Shown one piece after another: positions 46,727 through 56,357 of a stretch of 64,000 nt of DNA. The notes beneath the pieces are model-generated. The model was not told the origin of the DNA, did not search any database, and saw nothing but the letters and a program-made list of their open reading frames with translations. The stretch is from NCBI RefSeq assembly GCF_034424545.1, contig NZ_CP139971.1, positions 496,001-560,000 on the forward strand, read 5' to 3'. Origin of the DNA: Trinickia caryophylli (GTDB lineage Bacteria > Pseudomonadota > Gammaproteobacteria > Burkholderiales > Burkholderiaceae). Position numbers and translations under genes: made by a program. Positions within the stretch are counted from its first letter, which is position 1, and the number at the start of each line of letters is the position of its first letter.

Positions 46727-48559
46727 TCAAGTAGCCGATGAAACCGTGTCGCCGCGAAATCGCACGCGGATTACGGAACCCGCACCCGCCGCGCTGTCCA
46801 CTTCGAGCCGCGCATCGGCCAGTCGCGCGCGCTCGGCCATCCCGAGCAGTCCGTAGGAATGCCCCGTGCGCGCGGCCTCGACGTCGAAGCCCCGGCCATT
46901 GTCGGCCACCGTAAGCGCGATTTCGGGCATGCGGCTGTCGAGCGTCATCTCGACACGCGTGGCGCCCGCGTGCCGCGCGACATTCGTCAGTGCCTCCTGC
47001 GCGATGCGAAACACGGCTGTCGCGCGCGTATCTTCGAGCAGCGGCTCACCGCCGGCCGAGCGGAAGACGCAGGGCACCGGGCTGTGGCGCGTAAAATCGG
47101 CCGCCAGCCACTCGAGTGCGGAAACGAGGCCGAAGTTCAGGGCCGACGGCCGCAAATGGCTGGCCACATCGCGCACGATGCGCATCGTGCGCTCGATGAG
47201 GTCGCTCATGGCCTCGGCTTTGTCGCGTTCGGGCGATTCGGGCACGAGCCTGCGCTTGAGCAGCGACACATCCATCTTCAACGCGGTCAAGAGCTGCCCC
47301 AGCTCGTCGTGGATCGCAAGCGCTATATGCTTGCGTTCCTCTTCGCGAATCACCTCCATGTGCGCGGACAACTGGCGCAGTTGTTCACGCGAGGCGAGCA
47401 GTTCGGCCTCGGTGCGTTTGCGCTCGTTCACCTCCGCCTCCAGGCGGTCGCGGTGCTCTCGCAGCGCCTCCAGCGCCTGCTTGCGCGCACTGATGTCGGT
47501 CAGCAGGCCTTCGATGTAGCGCGGCTCCCCCCGCTCGCGATCGAAGGCGAGCCCACGGGCGTTGAGCTGCACCCATATCGAGGTACCGTCGCAACGCGTC
47601 AACTCCAATTCGAGCCCCGCGATCTCGCCGCGGGTGCTCGACATCTCGAACATGGCAGCCCGTTCGCCCGACGTGAACGGCACAGCATCGGGACATTGCT
47701 CGTTTTGCCGCAGCAGTTCGCTCACCGATTCGTAACCGAGCAGACTCGCCATTGCCGGATTGGCCTCGTCGAGCCTGCCGCTCCAGTGCAGGAGAAAAAT
47801 GCCCTCGAGCGAATTTTCGACGATGCCGCGGTACTTGCGCTCGCTCTCGGAAAGGCGCACGGTCGATTGCCGCAGCCGCTCCGCCATTGCATTGACGCGC
47901 ATCGCGAGACGGCCGATCTCGTCGCCCGAATCGATCGGGCAGCGCACGTCCAGATCGCCGCCCGCGATGCGGTCGACGGTTTCCTCGAGCCGGTGGATCG
48001 GATCGTGAACCGCCCGCCGCAACACCCAGAAGATCACGCCATAGAGCACGGCGAGCATGAGCGCCATCGATCCGAGCACGGCCCGCCTGGCACTGCGCAC
48101 GGCCCGCTCCGCACCCGACTTCGTCAACACCACCCGGACCTCGCCGAGTTTTTCATTCGGCGCGCCGGCGCTCGCCCGGTGTTCGATCGGCATCACGCGA
48201 ACGATACGGTTGGCCGGATCCTCGATGCCGCCGGGGCGCCGATAGGACGACACCACGCCATAGCGCGTGGCGGTTACCGTGAATTCGAGCACGTCGGGGT
48301 TCGGCGAAAGTGCCTTCAACTGCCGGTCTATCGCGTCACGATCCACGTTCCAGAGCGGTTGCGCAAGCGAGCTGCTGAACAGATCGGCGATGCGCGTGGC
48401 GCGATCTTCCACGTCCGTGAGGCGCCGCGCGCGCTCGTGCTCGATCAGCAGGAACGCCGATGTTCCGAAGATGACGCCGATCAGCAGTACCAGCAGCAGC
48501 ATCAGCTTGCTGTGAAGTTTCAGCGAGCGCAGCGCGAGGCGCACCGATGGTTGAATCAT
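46727..48559 (-). CDS. Membrane sensor histidine kinase (HisKA_3, NarX-like, with PAS)
   Basis: 610 residues. Membrane helices near 17-38 and 162-182 flank a periplasmic domain of about 120 residues. HAMP follows (to ~235), PAS (about 245-360), a coiled coil, the HisKA_3 dimer domain with His417 in IHDELGQLL, and an ATPase domain (NVARHAGATRVEM; VADNGRGF; GLLGMAERARL). Such kinases normally phosphorylate a LuxR-type response regulator, but none is adjacent. The upstream gene, overlapping by ATGA, encodes a periplasmic sugar-binding-like protein that may deliver the signal. Confidence 0.88.
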   Translation of the reverse strand: MIQPSVRLALRSLKLHSKLMLLLVLLIGVIFGTSAFLLIEHERARRLTDVEDRATRIADLFSSSLAQPLWNVDRDAIDRQLKALSPNPDVLEFTVTATRYGVVSSYRRPGGIEDPANRIVRVMPIEHRASAGAPNEKLGEVRVVLTKSGAERAVRSARRAVLGSMALMLAVLYGVIFWVLRRAVHDPIHRLEETVDRIAGGDLDVRCPIDSGDEIGRLAMRVNAMAERLRQSTVRLSESERKYRGIVENSLEGIFLLHWSGRLDEANPAMASLLGYESVSELLRQNEQCPDAVPFTSGERAAMFEMSSTRGEIAGLELELTRCDGTSIWVQLNARGLAFDRERGEPRYIEGLLTDISARKQALEALREHRDRLEAEVNERKRTEAELLASREQLRQLSAHMEVIREEERKHIALAIHDELGQLLTALKMDVSLLKRRLVPESPERDKAEAMSDLIERTMRIVRDVASHLRPSALNFGLVSALEWLAADFTRHSPVPCVFRSAGGEPLLEDTRATAVFRIAQEALTNVARHAGATRVEMTLDSRMPEIALTVADNGRGFDVEAARTGHSYGLLGMAERARLADARLEVDSAAGAGSVIRVRFRGDTVSSAT

Positions 48560-49671
48560 GTCAGTCCGGATGCAATCCTGAGTTGCCGCAGGCAGTCGAA
48601 TTCGTAGCCCTGCGTATCCCGGTGGCGAAAACGCGAGTACTCGCCGAAATCGGGGGTGGCGCCCGCGCCGAATACGGCATGGCCATACTGCGCCGCGTTA
48701 TCTCGATGAAGCACACGCAGGAAGTCGAGCTTTTGCCGCGCACCGCCATGCTCGCGGAAATCCACGCCATGGTGGTAATCGTAGAGCAGGACCATTGCGT
48801 ACGCGCCGATGAACTGATCGCCCGCCACGATCGCGGCCACGCTGCCGTCCGCCACGCTCTGCACGGCATGCTCGAGCGCGCCCATTCCGCCGACGAGCAC
48901 GCGCGCGCCGGCATCCTTCACGGCCTGCGCCGCGCCGAGCGTCATCGTGTCGTTCGCGGCCCAGATGATGTTCGCCTCCGGGTAGCGCGCAAGCAGGACC
49001 CGCGCTTTGTCGCGCCCGTCGCCGAACGACCAGTCGCCGAACACGAGCTGACGCGTCGCACCGCATCCGCTTTGAGCGAGGTAGGTTTCCACGCCCGCCG
49101 CGCGCTCGATCGAAACGGGCGTGTGCGGATCGCCGGTAATACCGATGACGTGCGCTTGCTCGCGTCCGTGCAAGCGGCAAAGATAGCGCATCAGCCGAAA
49201 GCCGCCGCGCTCCGCGTCGGCGGTCAGCGTACCGATCCAGTTACCGATCCGCTCGCGCTCGTTGCCGACCTCGCGACGCTGCTCGAAGGTCAGATCGTTG
49301 TGTATCACCAGCACCTTGGCCGGCGAGTGCGCGAGTATCGGCAGCATCTGCGCCGCCGCCATTTTCTCGTTGACGATAACGATATAGTCCGGTGCCTCGG
49401 CCCCGCGCACCACGTCCTCCGCCTGACGCAGCATCAGCAAGTGGTCCCGCTCGGCGTAGCGCACCTCGAGGTCCATGCCGAACTGAGCCGCAGCGGCAGC
49501 CATCATGTGCGACACCAGTTGCCAATGCGTGCCGGTTTCGTGCTCGGCCGCCTCGCCGGGATTCAAAAACACGATGCGGGGGCGGGAAGCCGCCGCCAAA
49601 GCCGAGCCCGATCGCAAGAGCGACCATAGCCCCGCCATGGCACCGTACCGCAGCACATCCCTTCGCTTCAT
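48556..49671 (-). CDS. Periplasmic sugar-binding-like protein coupled to a sensor kinase
   Basis: 371 residues. Tat-like N-terminus (MKRRDVLRYGAMAGLWSLL) with twin Arg, cleaved after ALA. The mature protein is an RbsB/LacI-type binding fold: IVFLNPGEAAEHETG, YIVIVNEKMAAAQML, IIWAANDTMTLGAAQAVK and VAAIVAGDQFIGAYAMVLLYDY. No ABC transporter genes adjoin it. The start overlap with the kinase (ATGA) suggests it is the ligand sensor of that kinase, in the way LuxP or TorT work; this is inferred. Confidence 0.8.
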   Translation of the reverse strand: MKRRDVLRYGAMAGLWSLLRSGSALAAASRPRIVFLNPGEAAEHETGTHWQLVSHMMAAAAAQFGMDLEVRYAERDHLLMLRQAEDVVRGAEAPDYIVIVNEKMAAAQMLPILAHSPAKVLVIHNDLTFEQRREVGNERERIGNWIGTLTADAERGGFRLMRYLCRLHGREQAHVIGITGDPHTPVSIERAAGVETYLAQSGCGATRQLVFGDWSFGDGRDKARVLLARYPEANIIWAANDTMTLGAAQAVKDAGARVLVGGMGALEHAVQSVADGSVAAIVAGDQFIGAYAMVLLYDYHHGVDFREHGGARQKLDFLRVLHRDNAAQYGHAVFGAGATPDFGEYSRFRHRDTQGYEFDCLRQLRIASGLT

Positions 49672-49794
49672 CGTGCCCCTGCCCTCTCCCCTTCGAGCGA
49701 CACATGATATACGACTGCGCCGGTACGACCGGGACCTTCGCAGCGGCAATGGCGCCGCACGCACACGCGAGAGTTTCGCTTCACGCGGCCAACT

Positions 49795-52700
49795 TCATTC
49801 GAACGCGCGCTTATTGGACACGGTACCGGGCAGCTGGCCAGGCGCCGCGCATCCGGCGGCCGGGAGTCGGGCAGGATGAGCGAGTTGGATGAGTGGAGAA
49901 TCGTGCCGGGCCGCAGCAGGCTCGAACCAGTTCGTTGCCGCCACCCACGCATGCAGCTGCACGAGCGACATCGGGCGCGCGACGAAGTACCCCTGCGCAT
50001 AATCGCAGCCGATGCTGCGCAGTTCGTCGAGCACGGCGCCCGTCTCCATACCCTCGGCCGTTACCTCGATGCGCAGACTGTGCGCGAGCCCGATGATCGA
50101 GCACACGATCGTTCTCGCCGCTTCGTTCTCGAGCATGCCCGTGACGAACGAGCGATCGATCTTCAGTTCGTCGACTGGCAGGCGCTGCAGGTACGACAGC
50201 GATGAATAACCGGTACCGAAATCGTCGATCGCTATCTTCACGCCGAGCCGGTGCAGGTCGGTCAGGGCCTTCAGCGACCGGCTCGGGTCGGCCATCACCG
50301 CGCTTTCCGTGATCTCGAGTTTGAGCCGATGCGGCGCAAAGCGGTGCCGCGTCAGGATGTCGCTCACTTTCTGGGGAAAGCTCACGTCGAGCAGATTACG
50401 CGTGGAGATATTCACTGCCACGACTGCATCGCCCGACTCGCCGCCGAACGCGAGGCATCGCTCGACCGCGGATTCGACGACCCATTGCGTGAGCGGGTGA
50501 ATCAGGTCGCTGAGCTCGAGAATCGGCATGAATTCCGTCGGCCCCACCAGGCCGCGCTCGGGGTCCTGCCAGCGAATGAGCGCCTCGAACTCCATTCTGC
50601 CCGCGCCGCGCAGCGATACCTTGGGTTGAAAATAAAGGACGAACTCGCGCTTGGCCAACGCGTGCCGCAACCGGCTCAGGACAAGCCGCCGCGCGTTGCC
50701 CGATGCGAGTTCGCTGCAGATGACGTAGCCGATGCTCTCGCGCTTGGCGCGGTACATGGCGGTGTCCGCATGGCGCAGCAACGAGCGTACATCGGTACCG
50801 GCCTCGGGGCATCGCGCCACGCCGATGCTGCCGCTGATCTGCAAATCCATGCCGGAGATCGCGAACGGCTCGCGCAGCGCTTCGACCAGGCGCTCGAGTA
50901 TCAGCTCGATCCGTTGCGCGTATTCGGCGCCGATCAAGAAGGCAAACTCGTCGCCGCCAAGCCGGCCCACGGCCGCATATTCAGGCAGCTCCGCCATCAG
51001 GCGCCGGCCGACTTCCCGCAGCAATTGGTCGCCGGCCTCGTGACCGAGCGAATCGTTGATCTCCTTGAAGCCGTCGAGATCGACGATACCGACGAAAAGC
51101 GGCTCGCCAGCGGCGAGCGCGTCGTGCACGCGCTGGTCGAGCACGTGCACGAAGCTCGTGCGATTGAGCAGCCCCGTCAACATGTCGAGTGACGCCTGGC
51201 AGCGCAGCGCGTCTTCCTGCCGCCTTCGCTCCGTGGTGTCGAGAAACGTGACGATCGTGCCGCAGACGGCACCGCCCTTCATCATCGGATAAGCCCAGCA
51301 TTCGACGGGCAAGGCCGTGCCGTTCTTCCGCCAGAAGACCTGATCGTCGGCATGCGTATGAGCGCCGGGACACTGCAGCGCATGAATGCGGCATTCCGCT
51401 GCATGATGGACGCGCCCGTCGTAGCGGGAATGATGAACGAGATCGTGCATGCGCTTGCCGACGAGTTCGTCGGAAGAGTAACCGAGCAGCCGCTCGCACG
51501 CGCCGTTGACGAACGTGCAGCGCCCTTCGCTGTCGAGCCCGTAGATCGCCTCGACTGTCGATTCCATCAATGACGAAAAGAGCTCGTTTTGCTCGCGGAT
51601 CGTCCGCGCGAGCGTGCGCCGATAGGTCAAGTCGGTAATGAGCGCCAACGAAGCATCGTTGCCGGAGAAGCGAAGCGGAAAATAGACGATCTCGACGACG
51701 AGTTCCTTGCCGGCCGCGCTCGTGTGGCGCCGCGTCTTGCCGTCGAGCGCTTCGGCCACGGCCTCGCCGCGATCGCGCCACTCGAGATCCGCCTCGCTCA
51801 TGCTCAGGAACTGCTCGCGAGTGAAGCCGTAACGTGCGATGGCGGGATCGTTGACGGCGAGAAAGCGGCGCGTTCGCGCATCGCAGACCCACATCGGATT
51901 GGGATTGCGCTCGAAGAGCGACCGGTATTCGGCTTCCGACTGCACGAGCGCTTGCGCCGTGCGCGTACGCTCGATGCTGAGCGCGGCGATTTCGGCGCCG
52001 AGCTGCCCTATCTGCAGATCGTCCTCGCGCGGCGCACGTGCCTCGCGGTAGTAGAGCGCGAAGGAGCCCAGTACGCGGTTGCCGGCCGAGATGATGGGAT
52101 GAGACCAGCACGCGCGCAGCCCATACGCCTTCGCGAGTTCGCGATAGTCCTGCCAGAGGGGATCCTCGAAGATGTCCTCCGTCACGACCACGCGCCGCTC
52201 GGCCACCGACGTACCGCACGAGCCTACGCCCGACCCGGCCCGGATGCCCACGAGCGCGTTGCGGTAGCTTGCGGGCAGGCTCGGCGCGATGCACGCGTCG
52301 AATGTGTATGTGTTCGGATCCAGCATCATCACGGATGCGATGGATCCGCTGACCTGCTGCTCCGCGAAGCGGGTGAGCAGCACGAGCGCATCGTCGAGCG
52401 GATCGTTCTGCGCAATGCGCCTCAAGACCTCGATATGGCCGGCCTCGCGGTGCAGCGACGAGCGCCATCGATGCTCGCGCTGCGCGAGCTCGCATGCCGA
52501 AGCGTCCAGCTGACGTTCGATGTCGGCGAACCGTGGCTGGGGCGCATCGTCCGGTACCGCATGAGCAATCGTACCCGGCGCCTGCAGCCGTGCCGCCGCG
52601 GCCGCGAGCCGCTTCAGGCCCCGGCGTGCCATCGTACGCGCCGCGAACCATCCGGCCAGTGCCGCGAACAGGAGCCAGGTTGCCACTGCCGCGATCCCGA

Positions 52701-52878
52701 GCCAAAGCGCAAGGGGTACGCCCGCTATCGACGTCTCGCGCAGGGTAATGGGCGCCGGCGAGGCAGCCGCCGCTCCGCACGCAAGCGCCATGCCGCCGAG
52801 CATCGCGAGCAGCGCGGCCATGCGCGAAACCAGGGGCAGCCTGGCATCAGTCGTCTTGATTACCCCGTTGCTCATCAT
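49795..52878 (-). CDS. GAF-PAS-PAS-GGDEF-EAL cyclic-di-GMP protein
   Basis: 1027 residues. Signal/membrane region: helices near 18-38 and 55-80. GAF about 150-300 (GSGVGSCGTSV), PAS about 313-425 and 435-550, GGDEF domain with GGDEF at 641-645, EAL domain with EAL at 765-767 plus DDFGTGYSSLSYL and the AEGMET Glu. Both active-site motifs are intact, so the protein could both make and degrade c-di-GMP; no RxxD inhibition site precedes GGDEF. A C-terminal 40-residue tail is low in conservation. Lies next to a chemoreceptor gene on the same strand. Confidence 0.9.
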   Translation of the reverse strand: MMSNGVIKTTDARLPLVSRMAALLAMLGGMALACGAAAASPAPITLRETSIAGVPLALWLGIAAVATWLLFAALAGWFAARTMARRGLKRLAAAAARLQAPGTIAHAVPDDAPQPRFADIERQLDASACELAQREHRWRSSLHREAGHIEVLRRIAQNDPLDDALVLLTRFAEQQVSGSIASVMMLDPNTYTFDACIAPSLPASYRNALVGIRAGSGVGSCGTSVAERRVVVTEDIFEDPLWQDYRELAKAYGLRACWSHPIISAGNRVLGSFALYYREARAPREDDLQIGQLGAEIAALSIERTRTAQALVQSEAEYRSLFERNPNPMWVCDARTRRFLAVNDPAIARYGFTREQFLSMSEADLEWRDRGEAVAEALDGKTRRHTSAAGKELVVEIVYFPLRFSGNDASLALITDLTYRRTLARTIREQNELFSSLMESTVEAIYGLDSEGRCTFVNGACERLLGYSSDELVGKRMHDLVHHSRYDGRVHHAAECRIHALQCPGAHTHADDQVFWRKNGTALPVECWAYPMMKGGAVCGTIVTFLDTTERRRQEDALRCQASLDMLTGLLNRTSFVHVLDQRVHDALAAGEPLFVGIVDLDGFKEINDSLGHEAGDQLLREVGRRLMAELPEYAAVGRLGGDEFAFLIGAEYAQRIELILERLVEALREPFAISGMDLQISGSIGVARCPEAGTDVRSLLRHADTAMYRAKRESIGYVICSELASGNARRLVLSRLRHALAKREFVLYFQPKVSLRGAGRMEFEALIRWQDPERGLVGPTEFMPILELSDLIHPLTQWVVESAVERCLAFGGESGDAVVAVNISTRNLLDVSFPQKVSDILTRHRFAPHRLKLEITESAVMADPSRSLKALTDLHRLGVKIAIDDFGTGYSSLSYLQRLPVDELKIDRSFVTGMLENEAARTIVCSIIGLAHSLRIEVTAEGMETGAVLDELRSIGCDYAQGYFVARPMSLVQLHAWVAATNWFEPAAARHDSPLIQLAHPARLPAAGCAAPGQLPGTVSNKRAFE

Positions 52879-52959
52879 CGCCTGTTCTGCCGCGGTAGCC
52901 TATAAACGTCTATCGGGCGGGCGACGAAGCGAATGAATGCAGGTAAACCCGTGTGCGAC

Positions 52960-54522
52960 TCAGACGGCCGCCGCGCGCGGTCCATCCACCCGGAACACGC
53001 CGACTTCGCCCGTCAGCCGCAGCCCTTGATCCTCCAGCGATTGCGCCGCGGCAGCCGCCTGTTCCACGAGCGCCGCGTTTTGCTGCGTGACTTCATCCAT
53101 CTGACGAATCGCGCGATTGACCTGCTCGATCCCGCGGCTCTGCTCGTTCGATGCCGCCGCGATCTCGCCGACGATATCTGTCACGCGCTTGACGGCGCTC
53201 GCCACGTCGCCGATCGTGCGGCCCGCCTCGTCGGCAAGCGCCGAGCCTTCGCGTACGCGCTCGACCGACGCCGCGATCAACTCCTTGATTTCCTTCGCGG
53301 CGCTCGACGAACGCTGCGCGAGACTGCGCACTTCGCTCGCCACGACGGCAAAGCCGCGCCCCTGCTCGCCCGCGCGCGCTGCCTCGACGGCCGCGTTCAA
53401 CGCGAGGATGTTGGTCTGAAAGGCGATGCCTTCGATGATGCCCGTGATATCGGCGATCTTGTCCGAATGTCCCGCAATGTCGGCCATCGTCTCGACCACG
53501 CGATGAACGACGCCGTTGCCGGCGTCCGCCGTGCCTGACGCGTGTGCCGCCAGCGAGCTGGCCTGCTGCGCATTGTCGGCGTTGTGTCGAACCGTGCCCG
53601 TCAGCTGTTCCATGCTCGAGGCAGTCTCCTGCAGCGACGCGGCCTGCTCTTCGGTGCGCGCGGAGAGATCCACGTTGCCCGCTGCGATCTGCTTCGATGC
53701 AACCGAAACGGCCTGCGTCGATTGCAGGACAGCGCCCAGCGCAACGGCGATGCGCGACAGCAGGTTGTTGAATGCGGCACTCGTCTGGCCGATCTCGTCC
53801 ATGCGTGCGACCGGCGCGCGCAACGTCAGGTCGAGCGATTCGCTCACGCGTTGCAGCGTGGTGCGAATGCCGTCGAGGCTCGTGCGAATGACTCGGTAGA
53901 GATGCGCGGCGAGCCCGGCCGTCACGGCAAGCGCCACGACCATGGTCACGATCATGATGCGCCACGACCAGACATAGGCCGACGTGCTCGTATCCCGAAT
54001 GGCCGCGGACGCCCGCATGTTGTACGCGATGTGCTCGTCGAGTCCCTTCTTGACGGCCGCCGCCGAGAGCGCGAGCGGCGAGCCGGCGACGAGCGCGGCA
54101 CGCACGCCGTCCATGTCCCCCGCGCGGGCACTGGCGAGGAAGGGCTGCAGTGCTTGCCGATAAGCGGCCATGTTCGCCCGGTCGGCATCGAGCAGGCGCC
54201 GGTCGTTATCGTCGGAGACGTACTGCTTCTCGTAGCCGGCAAGCGCGTCGTCGAACTGCCGGTTCGCCTTGGCGAGCGCGTCCTCGAGCGCCCCCTTGTC
54301 CTGCAGGTTCGAGAAGACCGAAAGGCGGTAGCCGGCCAGCCGCGTATCGGCAAGGTAGCCCTTCAGATCGTCGAGCGCCGCGATGCTCGGGATGACGTTG
54401 GTCTGAACCGTCTCGAAGCGGTCCTGGCTGCGCGAAAGCTGCACGAGCCCATCGGCGCCCACGAACAGCAGCGCGGCCAGCGCGAAGGAGAGCGTCAACA
54501 GAAGGCGGTGGGTGATAGTCAT
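52960..54522 (-). CDS. Methyl-accepting chemotaxis protein
   Basis: 520 residues. Membrane helices near 7-27 and 187-209 flank a four-helix-bundle sensor domain (about 28-186). HAMP follows, then the cytoplasmic signalling hairpin with the highly conserved tip [21 protein letters not shown] and [12 protein letters not shown]. There is no C-terminal NWETF receptor pentapeptide. ATG at 54522 has AAGG upstream. Ligand unknown. 100 bases downstream of the patatin-like gene on the same strand. Confidence 0.9.
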   Translation of the reverse strand: MTITHRLLLTLSFALAALLFVGADGLVQLSRSQDRFETVQTNVIPSIAALDDLKGYLADTRLAGYRLSVFSNLQDKGALEDALAKANRQFDDALAGYEKQYVSDDNDRRLLDADRANMAAYRQALQPFLASARAGDMDGVRAALVAGSPLALSAAAVKKGLDEHIAYNMRASAAIRDTSTSAYVWSWRIMIVTMVVALAVTAGLAAHLYRVIRTSLDGIRTTLQRVSESLDLTLRAPVARMDEIGQTSAAFNNLLSRIAVALGAVLQSTQAVSVASKQIAAGNVDLSARTEEQAASLQETASSMEQLTGTVRHNADNAQQASSLAAHASGTADAGNGVVHRVVETMADIAGHSDKIADITGIIEGIAFQTNILALNAAVEAARAGEQGRGFAVVASEVRSLAQRSSSAAKEIKELIAASVERVREGSALADEAGRTIGDVASAVKRVTDIVGEIAAASNEQSRGIEQVNRAIRQMDEVTQQNAALVEQAAAAAQSLEDQGLRLTGEVGVFRVDGPRAAAV

Positions 54523-54622
54523 ACAGTGAACCTTGAGTGAATGCGGCAAATCGCCAAAACGTGCGGGCACGCCGTACCGCGTGCGATGCCCGCCAACCCA
54601 TCGATCGACGGGGGAATATGTG

Positions 54623-55825
54623 CTAGCCGGCTCCGCACGCGGCGTCGCATGCTGTCGCGGCCGGCACCGGCTGCGCGATGGGCCGCTCGCCCGCGGCACG
54701 TCGCGCGCGGGCGGGGCTCCGCGCCACTGCCGGCTCGGCGCCGCGCTCGCCCATCAGCGCTTCCCGGTGCTCGTCGCAAAAGCGGCGGCCGGCGTAGTAG
54801 CCGATATCGAAGAGACGTTTCATGTTGGAATCGGACCAGTCCAGCACTTCGGGCCAGTGATCGGGCGCGATGCCGCCCGTCAGGTCGACCTTGAGCAACC
54901 GCCGCTTGGGCAGCCCCGTCACCGGATCGACGTTGTGCTCGAGCTCGAAGAGCCTCAGGTCGCTCTTCGCGATCTTGACGAGCGGTGTAATGATCGAGCG
55001 GACCCAGGCGTCGTAGAGGTTGCGCGGCTTGCGCAGCAGCTTGTCGTCGCCGAGTATGTCGAATACGACGAGCGTGTCGATCTCGCGATGCAGGCCCGGC
55101 GCGCCCTCGTCGTCGCTCACGAGCGGTTTGAAGTTCATCGCATCGAGCGCGGCGCCCTCGATGTAGTCGTCGCCGTCGATTTCCGTCGGTGCATAGATGA
55201 ACGGAAACGAGAGCGCGGCGCGCACGTGCGTGGGCGTGATCTCGTCCTTGCCCCATGTGGTCATCCGGCTCTGCGTAAGGTTGTATGCGTTGATGTAGAA
55301 GTCGGCGCGCGCCGCCTGCAGCGCATCGAAATCAACCGCCTGCTCCACGAACGGGAGGTGCGCGCACAAGCCCAGGCTGCCCGGCGCCAGATCGCTCGGC
55401 GACATCGTCGCGAGCATGAGCCGCAACCAATCGGCCCACATGCCGGCGGCCGCTCCACCACCGGCCATGCCGGCAAAGCTGTCGAAAAACGTGCGCGTGA
55501 ACGGGAAAGCGGCAAGTGCGTCGCGATACGCACCGGCAGCAAGTCCCGGCTTCATGAACACCTTGTAGTTCACCGGGAAGATCTCGTAGATCGCATCCGA
55601 CACGCCAATCTGGGCCCAGCGCGCGAGCGCTTCGCGCGGCGATCCGGAAAGCGGCGCGAGGTACAACAGCCCCATCAGCGCCCCGGCCCCGGAGGTCGAG
55701 ATCACGTCGAATTCAACGCCCTCGTCGAGGAAAGCGGTCAGCGCACCCGCAATCAACGTCGAATTGGGTGCGCCGCCGCCGAGCAGCAAGGCTTTCTTGC
55801 GGGTGGAAGCGATGTGCGTATCCAT
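54623..55825 (-). CDS. Patatin-like protein with altered catalytic motifs
   Basis: 400 residues. The oxyanion motif LLLGGGAPNSTL is present, but the nucleophile elbow is S-T-S-G-A-G around Ser45 instead of G-x-S-x-G, and the dyad Asp is replaced by Glu223 in YIEGAALDAM (usual DG[GA]). The rest matches Burkholderiaceae patatin-like proteins, for which polyester or lipid hydrolysis has been suggested. C-terminal 40 residues are Ala/Arg/Pro-rich. Single gene; TAGGGATTTCCCTTA lies 59-73 bases upstream of the start. Confidence 0.75.
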   Translation of the reverse strand: MDTHIASTRKKALLLGGGAPNSTLIAGALTAFLDEGVEFDVISTSGAGALMGLLYLAPLSGSPREALARWAQIGVSDAIYEIFPVNYKVFMKPGLAAGAYRDALAAFPFTRTFFDSFAGMAGGGAAAGMWADWLRLMLATMSPSDLAPGSLGLCAHLPFVEQAVDFDALQAARADFYINAYNLTQSRMTTWGKDEITPTHVRAALSFPFIYAPTEIDGDDYIEGAALDAMNFKPLVSDDEGAPGLHREIDTLVVFDILGDDKLLRKPRNLYDAWVRSIITPLVKIAKSDLRLFELEHNVDPVTGLPKRRLLKVDLTGGIAPDHWPEVLDWSDSNMKRLFDIGYYAGRRFCDEHREALMGERGAEPAVARSPARARRAAGERPIAQPVPAATACDAACGAG

Positions 55826-56357
55826 TATCGTCAGGCTCCAGTCGGGGAGACTGACGTTTTATCGTCAGATCAAAGCAGGACTTTAGGGATTTCCCTTACT
55901 TATTTTGCACCGCACCATAACGGTGCCGGCCCGCCCGTTATACGCACCAACCCGCTGATTTGCCGGTCCTTTTTCCCAGCGTGCGGAATGGAACGAAGCT
56001 CCGCGCGCTCGTGCGGCGAAGTTATCCCCAGATTTTGTTAGTAAGACTGTGGATAACGTGGGAAAGCGGTGCGTAAGTCCTTGAACGCAAAAAGCCCGGA
56101 ACAGAGCGCTCAAGCTCGCGGCGGCGTCTGGCCCCGCACGCCCCCCTTGCACCAACGCAGGCGTGCGCACCCACCGTCAGCGCCATGCTCCGCGGGCGGT
56201 TTCCGGCATTTTCGAATTCTTTCGAAAGCATTACAAAAAATGGCGCAAACGTTTTATTGATTCACCTCAAGATCTGCGACGAAATGCCGTAGTACTGGAC
56301 GGACCTCCCTGTGGGCACCGCCCACGAATCTACACAATAAATAAGAAGGACAACGTC
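55826..56357. other. Divergent region between patatin-like and chemoreceptor genes
   Basis: 532 bases. It contains the palindrome at 55884-55898, two inverted DnaA-box-like sequences (56022-56030, 56048-56056), an inverted repeat TTCGAATTCTTTCGAA near 56212 and a leader hairpin GTGGGC-ACC-GCCCAC (56311-56325) close to the chemoreceptor start. No gene seen. Confidence 0.45.
55884..55898. promoter_or_regulatory. TAGGG-N4-CCCTTA palindrome
   Basis: TAGGGATTTCCCTTA on the plus strand. Same arms and spacing as the element before the DUF3563-like gene, in the opposite orientation relative to the patatin gene. Probably a shared regulator site; identity unknown. Confidence 0.45.

Noticed and set aside
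56022..56056. Replication origin
   Set aside because: Only two DnaA-like boxes, no AT-rich unwinding region, and no dnaA, repA or parAB genes nearby.
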